DNA from: Campylobacteraceae bacterium
GTDB lineage: Bacteria > Campylobacterota > Campylobacteria > Campylobacterales > Sulfurovaceae
Assembly: GCA_026986085.1 (NCBI GenBank)
Contig: JALSPE010000014.1
Coordinates: forward strand, 1 to 5,112
Length of the DNA stretch: 5,112 nt
Direction: 5' to 3'
Shown here piece after piece: positions 1 through 5,112 of the stretch. Below the pieces are notes generated by a model. It was not told the origin of the DNA, ran no database searches, and saw only the letters and a program-made list of their open reading frames with translations. A program made the translations under genes and the position numbers. The stretch's first letter is position 1. Each line of letters opens with the position of its first letter.

Positions 1-3000
1 TTAAGTGTTGTTATCTCTCCACTTCAAGCCTTAATGAAAGATCATATTACCAATTTTAATAAGAAAGTATCTAATTATAAAGCTGTTGCAATTAGTGGAT
101 TTTTAAGTCCATTAGAGAGAAGTGAAGCTATTGAAAGTGTTATAAGTGGAGATGCAGATATTTTATATATTGCACCTGAATCTTTGCGTTCTAAAGCTAT
201 ATTTAATATTTTAAAAAATAGGGTAATAGATAGATTTATTGTGGATGAAGCTCATTGTTTATCTACTTGGGGAAATGATTTTAGACAAGATTATTTCTAT
301 ATATGCGATTATATTAAAGATTTAATGGATGCTAAAAAAGGTTTTCAGGATAATATTCCAATATCATGTTTCACGGCAACGGCAAAACCGAGTGTTCTTG
401 ATGACATAAAGGAGTATTTTAAGCAAGGCTTAGATTTGGATTTAAAAGAGTTTATCGCAAAACCTGATAGGAAAAATCTTAAATATAACTCCATTAAAAG
501 TGAACAAAAGCAAAAATATAAAAAACTTTTAGATTTGATTAATACTAATAGTGGTTCAACCTTGATATATATACCATCTTCTACAACAAAGTGTGATGAG
601 ATTGCACACAAATTAACCTTGGATACATCAAAAGTTGTTAAATCATTTCATTCTAAAATTGATTCAACCCAAAAGATGAAGATTTTAAAGCAATATATAA
701 ATAATGAAATCGATATTATTGTTGCAACTACTGCCTTTGGTATGGGAGTTGACAAGCCAGATATAAAAAATGTTATACATTATGAAATATCAGATTCTTT
801 AGAAAATTATGCACAAGAAGCTGGTAGAGGTGCAAGAGATGAAAGTTTGGAAGCTAATTGTCAAATTTTATTCGATGAAGATGATTTAGATAAACATTTT
901 GCTACATTAAATAGGTCTAAAATTACTGCAAGTGAGATAAATTCTATATTTAGAGTTATTAAAAATCAAAAAGGAGATAGTGTCTATTTAACTACATTTG
1001 AACTTGCAAAAATGGCAGGTTGGGATATAGAAGACTCTGCAAATGATTACTCTACCAAGGTTAAGAGTGCATTGCTTGAATTGGAACGAGAAGAATATAT
1101 AAGTCGAAAAAGAAATATTGTTAATTTTTTTGCTGACTCTGTAGTTGCTTTAAATATGGAACAATTGCATAAAAAGTTAGAAAATTGTAACTATACTAAA
1201 GAGCAAAAAGAGTTGATTATACTTTTGTATCAGCATATTATAAGAAGAGGTATGACAAAGATGGTAGCAATCGATGAATTATCTCATATTTTAGGTGCTT
1301 CAAAAGATAGTGTCTCTTTGGCAATATATCATTTGAAGGAGTTAGGTTTATTATCAGACAATAAAGATTTAAGTGCAAATATTACTAAAAGAGATTTAAA
1401 TAAATATAGTAAAATTATAAATATTGTAAACTCAATTTTTGAATATATTTTAAATAGCAATAAAAGTAAATATAGCATTAAAGAGTTGAATGAGTATATT
1501 ATTCAAAACAATATAAGCACAAAAAATGAGTCAAATTTAATTGTAGATATTTTAAGAGAGTTTAGAGATAAGACTCTATTTGTATTTAAAAGAATTAATA
1601 GGCAAAAAGATATTTGGTATATTGAAATTTTAGATAGAGAAGAGCTGAAGAGTCGAATATATAAAAGGGATAACACTGCTAAAAAAATCATACAATATTT
1701 TGAAACTGAAATAGCTAAAAATGGTGATATTGTGGAATTTTCATTGAAAGAGTTAAAGAAGCTATTTAAAGAGAATATATCACCAAAAGAGATTGATAAA
1801 ACTCTTTTATATTTACACCATTTAAAGGTAATCGAGTTATTGCAAGGCAGGTTTATTAGTTATATGCCAATGACTATTATCAAAACAGATAAAATTAAAG
1901 AAAAGTATAAACGATACACTCTTGCTCAATATCGACAAAGGTTGGCTAAATATTATCAAAACAGAGTTGAAGGTATTCATATAGTTGGAAAATATGCTGA
2001 TATTTTAGAAAATAGTGAAAAAGAAGCAAAAAGCTTTTTGTTAGATTATTTTACAATGAATTATGCAAAATTTAAACGAAAATATAAATTGCTTAAAAGT
2101 GAAATTACAAGATCTGTTACAAAAAAGAGATATGATAATATTTTTTCTACTCTATCTAATGAACAAAAAATAATTATAGAAGATAAATCAGCAAAAGCTA
2201 TGATGATTTTGGCAGGTCCAGGAAGTGGAAAAACAAAAGTTTTAGTTCATAAAATTGCATCTTTATTGCTAACTGAAGATATAAAACCAGAGCAGTTTTT
2301 GATGCTAACTTTCTCTAAAACAGCGGCTTCTGAATTTAGATATAGATTAAATAGTTTAATTGGAACACTCTCTTATGATATAGAAATACATACATTTCAT
2401 GCATATGCTTTAAAACTTATTGCAAGAGAAGTTAAAGAGCATAAAGATATTTTAGATAATTCGATACAAGAAGCAACAAAGCAAATTGTCAATGGAGATA
2501 TAACGCTACCTCTGTTTAGTGTTTTAGTGCTTGATGAGTATCAAGATATTAATGATACAAGCTTTAAATTTATAGAAGCAATTTATAAATATAGTAACGA
2601 TGATATGAGGGTAATTGCAGTCGGTGATGATGACCAATGCATAATGGATTTTAATGGTGCCAATGTTGAGTTTATAAATAGATTTAAGGATATTTTTGGA
2701 CAAGATAGTAGCTACAAACAATATAATTTATTAACTAACTTTAGAAGTGCTACAAATATTGTCAATTATACAAATGATTTTATTGTAAATGTAAAAAATA
2801 GATTTAAAAATCAACCATTAAAAGCTCATAAAAGTGAGGATGGAAATGTTATTGTTAAGGTATGTAAAAGTGAAAATTTAAATCAATGTGCAGTTGAAAC
2901 AGTAGAAGATAAGAATTTTTTGAAAAATAGTGTTATCTTAACATATCATAATGAAGATGTTATGAAGATATATTCATATTTAAATAGTAAAAATATTGGG

Positions 3001-3804
3001 GCTAAATATATTTTAGATAGAGAAGGGTTTCATCTAAAAAATATGATAGAAATATATGAGTTTAATAAAGAGTTACAAACAAAACAAAGTTTTTTTACCG
3101 AAGAACACTTTAATATTGCTTTTGAAAAAGTTGCAGTAAAATTTAATAAGTCTAAAAATTTAAAACTATTAAGAGATATTATTGATAGATTTTTATGTGA
3201 GAGTTTAGAGTATTATCCTTCTGAATGGATTTCATATTTAGATGAGATTAAACTAGAAGATTTTATTCACTTTAAAAATACAGTTACAATATCTACCATA
3301 CATAAATCTAAAGGTATGGAGTTTGATAATGTAATTTTAATTGTAAATTATAAAGAATATAAAGACAATATAATGAGATTATATTATGTAGGAATGACAA
3401 GAGCTAAAAATAATTTAATTGTGATAAAACGGGATAATAAGCTACCAAAAGCACAAAGCATATTTGCAAAATATATTTTAGATGAAAAAGAGTATAGTAA
3501 CAGTTTGCAACAAGTTACACTTATTATGGGATTGAAAGATGTTAATTTAGGTTTTGAAAATAGTGTAAATATAGTTGCAGGAGATATGGTAGATATAAAA
3601 ATGTTTTCTAATAAGTTTAGATTTTATTATAAAGGAAATGTGGTTGATGAAGCTTCAAAAATATTTACAAGAGAGTTGTTGAAATATATAAATAGAGGTT
3701 ATAAAATAGATAAAGCTATAGTAGAATTTGTGATTTTATGGAAAGATTTAAAACACAATTCTTTAAATAGGCATATTTTGTGTAAGATTAAGCTTGTAAA
3801 ATGA
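1..3804 (+). CDS. RecQ-UvrD fusion ATP-dependent DNA helicase, 5'-truncated by window edge
   Basis: The frame is open from base 1. The residues before the first ATG (base 34) already read as RecQ motif Ia (VVISPLQALMKD), so base 34 is not the start, and the Walker A of the first motor lies upstream. Numbering from base 1, 1267 residues are visible. The RecQ part shows DEAH with the aromatic-rich loop CLSTWGNDF (residues 82-94), FTATA (124-128), motif V AFGMGVDKPD (about 245-254) and motif VI QEAGRGARD (272-280). The usual four-cysteine zinc cluster and HRDC domain are not evident. Helix-turn-helix-like stretches follow at about 327-373, 418-456 and 580-626, then a linker with IHIVGKYA (659-666). 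The SF1 motor is complete: GPGSGKT (739-745), TFSKTAASEF, HTFH, DEYQD (845-849), GDDDQ (875-879), NFRS (913-916), HKSKGMEF (1101-1108) and YYVGMTRA. A small beta-rich domain starts near 1194. Such fusions exist in bacterial databases as RecQ family helicases. Predicted activity is ATP-dependent 3'-5' DNA unwinding in the cytoplasm; the pathway is unknown. Confidence 0.95.
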   Translation, partial: LSVVISPLQALMKDHITNFNKKVSNYKAVAISGFLSPLERSEAIESVISGDADILYIAPESLRSKAIFNILKNRVIDRFIVDEAHCLSTWGNDFRQDYFYICDYIKDLMDAKKGFQDNIPISCFTATAKPSVLDDIKEYFKQGLDLDLKEFIAKPDRKNLKYNSIKSEQKQKYKKLLDLINTNSGSTLIYIPSSTTKCDEIAHKLTLDTSKVVKSFHSKIDSTQKMKILKQYINNEIDIIVATTAFGMGVDKPDIKNVIHYEISDSLENYAQEAGRGARDESLEANCQILFDEDDLDKHFATLNRSKITASEINSIFRVIKNQKGDSVYLTTFELAKMAGWDIEDSANDYSTKVKSALLELEREEYISRKRNIVNFFADSVVALNMEQLHKKLENCNYTKEQKELIILLYQHIIRRGMTKMVAIDELSHILGASKDSVSLAIYHLKELGLLSDNKDLSANITKRDLNKYSKIINIVNSIFEYILNSNKSKYSIKELNEYIIQNNISTKNESNLIVDILREFRDKTLFVFKRINRQKDIWYIEILDREELKSRIYKRDNTAKKIIQYFETEIAKNGDIVEFSLKELKKLFKENISPKEIDKTLLYLHHLKVIELLQGRFISYMPMTIIKTDKIKEKYKRYTLAQYRQRLAKYYQNRVEGIHIVGKYADILENSEKEAKSFLLDYFTMNYAKFKRKYKLLKSEITRSVTKKRYDNIFSTLSNEQKIIIEDKSAKAMMILAGPGSGKTKVLVHKIASLLLTEDIKPEQFLMLTFSKTAASEFRYRLNSLIGTLSYDIEIHTFHAYALKLIAREVKEHKDILDNSIQEATKQIVNGDITLPLFSVLVLDEYQDINDTSFKFIEAIYKYSNDDMRVIAVGDDDQCIMDFNGANVEFINRFKDIFGQDSSYKQYNLLTNFRSATNIVNYTNDFIVNVKNRFKNQPLKAHKSEDGNVIVKVCKSENLNQCAVETVEDKNFLKNSVILTYHNEDVMKIYSYLNSKNIGAKYILDREGFHLKNMIEIYEFNKELQTKQSFFTEEHFNIAFEKVAVKFNKSKNLKLLRDIIDRFLCESLEYYPSEWISYLDEIKLEDFIHFKNTVTISTIHKSKGMEFDNVILIVNYKEYKDNIMRLYYVGMTRAKNNLIVIKRDNKLPKAQSIFAKYILDEKEYSNSLQQVTLIMGLKDVNLGFENSVNIVAGDMVDIKMFSNKFRFYYKGNVVDEASKIFTRELLKYINRGYKIDKAIVEFVILWKDLKHNSLNRHILCKIKLVK

Positions 3805-3907
3805 TATTTGTTAATAATTTAAGTTATAAATTTTAAAAGAGTTAAAAAATCTATGAAATGAGTGTTTTTTAAAATAGCTAGAAAAAATAGGATTAATTGC
3901 TTGAATA

Positions 3908-3942
3908 GTTACTAAATTACCTATTTTAGGGCTTTTGGTAAC
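3908..3942. repeat. 35-base nested inverted repeat (candidate operator or RNA hairpin)
   Basis: The outer arms are GTTACTAAA (3908-3916) and TTTGGTAAC (3934-3942), complementary at 8 of 9 positions; the odd one can form G-U in RNA. Inside them, after equal 3-base spacers, lies CCTA-TTT-TAGG (3920-3930). The element is therefore symmetric about base 3925. No T-run follows, so it is a poor intrinsic terminator. Its right arm overlaps the proposed -35 box of the downstream gene, as a repressor operator could. The partial sequence TAGTTACTA (3906-3914) recurs at 3983-3991, just before the ribosome binding site. The symmetry is seen; the regulatory role is inferred. Confidence 0.5.
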
Positions 3943-3963
3943 ATTTCAAAATGACCATATAAG
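3935..3963 (+). promoter_or_regulatory. Candidate sigma70 promoter for the secreted Cys-rich protein gene
   Basis: TTGGTA (3935-3940) is followed after 17 bases by TATAAG (3958-3963), close to the consensus -35 and -10 boxes. Transcription would begin near 3970 and give a leader of about 47 bases before the ATG at 4017. In DNA this AT-rich, -10-like sequences occur often by chance, so the optimal spacing and the single good -35 match are the main support. The -35 box lies in the right arm of the 35-base palindrome. Confidence 0.4.
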
Positions 3964-4003
3964 ATATTAAAATCTATTTTTTTAGTTACTATTTTAAAAA
4001 CAT

Positions 4004-4008
4004 AAGGG
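4004..4008 (+). promoter_or_regulatory. Ribosome binding site of the secreted Cys-rich protein gene
   Basis: AAGGG at 4004-4008 is a purine-rich Shine-Dalgarno match, 8 bases before the ATG at 4017. It supports that start, which also gives a well-formed signal peptide directly at the N terminus. Confidence 0.7.
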
Positions 4009-4016
4009 TTTTAGTT

Positions 4017-4817
4017 ATGAAATTTAAATTATTTTTACTATCAACAATGGTAGCCAATGCAGGTTTTTTTACTCATGATTTACAATATTATGAAACTCAT
4101 CTTGATGATGCAAAAGAGAAGATGGATGAGTGCTTTAAATCACTTCAACATGCTTTGATAGATAAAGATGAAGATAAAATAAAAGAGTTAGAACAAGACT
4201 CTGAGTGTGATCATGCAGATAGAGCATTAAAGGAAGCAAAAAGTCGAGAAGAGGAAGCTCGAAGAGAGATAGAAGAGAAACAGAGAAAAGAGAGACAAGC
4301 AAAAAATAAGGCTCTGTTTTTACAGAAAAAGCAAGAGTATATATTGAAATACAAAGATATGCCATATTTAGAGTTTTTAAAAGATGCTGAAAAGTGCCAA
4401 TACTACAGGCATTATGGAAATATTTTTACTCCTAAAGACTCTCAATGTGTGGCTTGGAAAGAGATGAAAAAAGAGAAAGAGACAATAGCACTTGATAAAC
4501 TAGATGCTACATATCCTGATAAGAAACTTTTGGATTATAAAAATAAAGTTTGTAAGAGAGTCCAATATGGAAATATAGCTTGTAATTTTGCTGTGTTAGC
4601 CTTTCAACATAGAGAAGAGAGTGTAATTAAAAACTATTTAGAAAATAGAGATTTATTAAAAAAGGATTTTAACGATTGTTATGCAAAAATTACTGCCTTT
4701 AATAAGCAGAGAAAATTTCAAGAAGCTCAAAATGTATCAAATACTTACAAATGCTATATGACTTACAAAGCAGCACAAAAGTTAAATATTTATGGTTTCT
4801 TTAGACCTATGAAATGA
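4017..4817 (+). CDS. Secreted cysteine-rich protein with EexN-like cysteine-pair modules
   Basis: This is a complete 266-residue protein. The N terminus is a short signal peptide: basic MKFK, hydrophobic LFLLSTMVA, and an A-N-A site at 13-15, implying signal peptidase I cleavage and release into the periplasm or beyond. There is no lipobox cysteine and no later membrane segment. The mature chain is charged, with a Lys/Arg/Glu-rich, probably coiled-coil helix at about 66-108. It has eight cysteines (39, 64, 127, 144, 179, 189, 221, 246), an even number suited to four disulfides in an oxidising compartment. Tyr25-(13 residues)-Cys39, followed by DSEC at 61-64, resembles small EexN-family entry-exclusion lipoproteins, which block redundant conjugative transfer. 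Tyr207-(13)-Cys221 with Cys246 repeats that register. The protein is longer than typical EexN and lacks the lipid anchor, so an exclusion role is a weak inference. It may be a periplasmic protein of unknown function. It has its own ribosome binding site and likely its own promoter. Confidence 0.88.
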   Translation: MKFKLFLLSTMVANAGFFTHDLQYYETHLDDAKEKMDECFKSLQHALIDKDEDKIKELEQDSECDHADRALKEAKSREEEARREIEEKQRKERQAKNKALFLQKKQEYILKYKDMPYLEFLKDAEKCQYYRHYGNIFTPKDSQCVAWKEMKKEKETIALDKLDATYPDKKLLDYKNKVCKRVQYGNIACNFAVLAFQHREESVIKNYLENRDLLKKDFNDCYAKITAFNKQRKFQEAQNVSNTYKCYMTYKAAQKLNIYGFFRPMK

Positions 4818-4823
4818 GGGATA

Positions 4824-4846
4824 AAAAGGTAAATAATCGACCTTTT
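4824..4846. terminator. Hairpin between convergent genes, possible bidirectional terminator
   Basis: AAAAGGT (4824-4830) and ACCTTTT (4840-4846) form a perfect 7-bp stem around a 9-base loop, starting 7 bases after the stop codon of the secreted protein gene. The arm ends in T's, followed on the + strand by CCTTTC and on the - strand by another T. The stem is short and weak, but its position between convergent genes fits transcription termination in either direction. Confidence 0.5.
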
Positions 4847-4860
4847 CCTTTCAATAATAG

Positions 4861-4883
4861 AAAAAAATCACGAAATAATTTCG
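4861..4883 (-). terminator. Intrinsic terminator overlapping the stop codon of the minus-strand gene
   Basis: On the - strand, CGAAA-TTA-TTTCG (4883 down to 4871) folds into a 5-bp hairpin. It is followed by the TGA stop codon (4870-4868) and then seven T's (4867-4861). This is the hairpin plus T-run layout of an intrinsic terminator, with the hairpin made from the last coding codons. The stem is short, so termination strength is uncertain; the hairpin at 4824-4846 could act as a second one. Confidence 0.55.
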
Positions 4884-5112
4884 AGCTTAATAGGTGTATC
4901 GAAATCCTTGATTTCACTCTCTAAAAGATATAACTCTTTAGTAGCTACTATCTCTAATTGATTCTCTTTTAAGATAAAATTGTAACTCTCTTTGGCACTG
5001 TAACTATGTAAAATATCGCTTAATGAGTAGATAAAGGATAGCCATTTTAGTTCATTAAATGATGGTAGTAGTTTTTCGTGTTCTTTGAATAGTGGTTCGT
5101 ATATTAGTTTGT
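4868..5112 (-). CDS. C-terminal end of a minus-strand gene, possibly Ppx/GppA family phosphatase (partial)
   Basis: Reading the - strand in the frame whose first full codon is 5110-5108, 80 codons are open to a TGA at 4870-4868; the start lies beyond the right edge. The other two - strand frames stop early near the edge. The peptide begins KLIYEPLFKEHEKLLPSF, contains a helix-like LKWLSFIYSLSDILHSY (about 31 to 47 from the end of this stretch inward), then beta-like segments NQLEIVA, LYLLESEI and a terminal IKLEIIS. A helical LxWLSFIxSLxxxL segment followed by alternating strands resembles the end of the C-terminal HD-like domain of Ppx/GppA proteins, which hydrolyse polyphosphate or pppGpp. 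No catalytic residues are in the window, because the actin-like ATPase-fold domain would lie upstream of this fragment. The gene is convergent with the secreted protein gene and ends in a terminator. The coding call is good; the family call is a recollection-based guess. Confidence 0.75.
   Translation of the reverse strand, partial: KLIYEPLFKEHEKLLPSFNELKWLSFIYSLSDILHSYSAKESYNFILKENQLEIVATKELYLLESEIKDFDTPIKLEIIS

Noticed and set aside
34..36. ATG at 34 as the start of the helicase gene
   Set aside because: The eleven codons before it encode conserved RecQ motif Ia residues and the frame is open to base 1, so the gene begins upstream of the window.
345..611. Minus-strand open frame of 88 codons inside the helicase gene
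   Set aside because: It lies opposite well-conserved RecQ motifs, has no ribosome binding site that stands out and no recognisable protein; it is an antisense shadow.
3816..3832. AATTTA / TAAATT inverted repeat just after the helicase stop codon as its terminator
   Set aside because: The stem is six A-T pairs with no G-C and no following T-run, and is expected by chance in such AT-rich DNA.
3882..3982. AAAAAATAG (3882-3890) and CTATTTTTT (3974-3982) as a long-range inverted repeat flanking the palindrome
   Set aside because: The arms are low-complexity A/T runs and the match is readily explained by base composition.
3805..4016. Mobile-element end or attachment site in the intergenic region
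   Set aside because: No transposase or integrase remnant, tRNA end or direct repeats of convincing length are present; the only structured element is the 35-base palindrome.
4135..4365. Minus-strand open frame of 76 codons, leucine-rich and membrane-like
   Set aside because: It is the complement of the charged coiled-coil stretch of the secreted protein; Lys/Glu-rich coding reads as Leu/Ser/Phe-rich on the other strand.

Overview
The window is strongly AT-rich, with coding dominated by AT-ending codons (TTA, AGA, ATA/ATT, AAA, AAT). It looks like low-GC bacterial DNA. Together with the protein families present, this fits a Campylobacterota host such as an Arcobacter/Aliarcobacter-type organism. 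That assignment is inference; there is no rRNA or marker gene to confirm it.

Layout. (1) Bases 1-3804, + strand: most of a very large helicase gene cut by the left edge. Its N-terminal half is a RecQ-type SF2 helicase, seen from motif Ia onward. After a long middle region with several helix-turn-helix-like stretches it continues into a complete UvrD/Rep-type SF1 helicase and a small C-terminal domain, so two helicase motors sit in one polypeptide. (2) Bases 3805-4016: a 212-base AT-rich intergenic region with no gene. It holds a symmetric 35-base nested palindrome, a candidate sigma70 promoter overlapping its right arm, and a clear ribosome binding site. (3) Bases 4017-4817, + strand: a secreted, cysteine-rich, highly charged protein of 266 residues. 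Its eight cysteines fall into four pairs, and the first and last pairs carry a spacing resembling EexN-family entry-exclusion proteins. (4) Bases 4818-4867: a short convergent intergenic gap with two hairpins that look like terminators. (5) Bases 4868-5112, - strand: the last 80 codons of a gene that enters from the right. It is not in any obvious full-length ORF, but the frame is open to the window edge. Its C-terminal sequence resembles the end of Ppx/GppA phosphatases.

How they fit together. The helicase and the secreted protein point the same way but are 212 bases apart, and the second appears to have its own promoter, so an operon is not indicated. Only the helicase has a confident biochemical role: ATP-driven 3'-5' DNA unwinding in recombination, repair or defence. 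If the right-hand gene is Ppx/GppA, a housekeeping gene, the window may sit where chromosomal core genes meet a more variable stretch. No tRNA, rRNA, CRISPR array, insertion sequence or attachment site was found.
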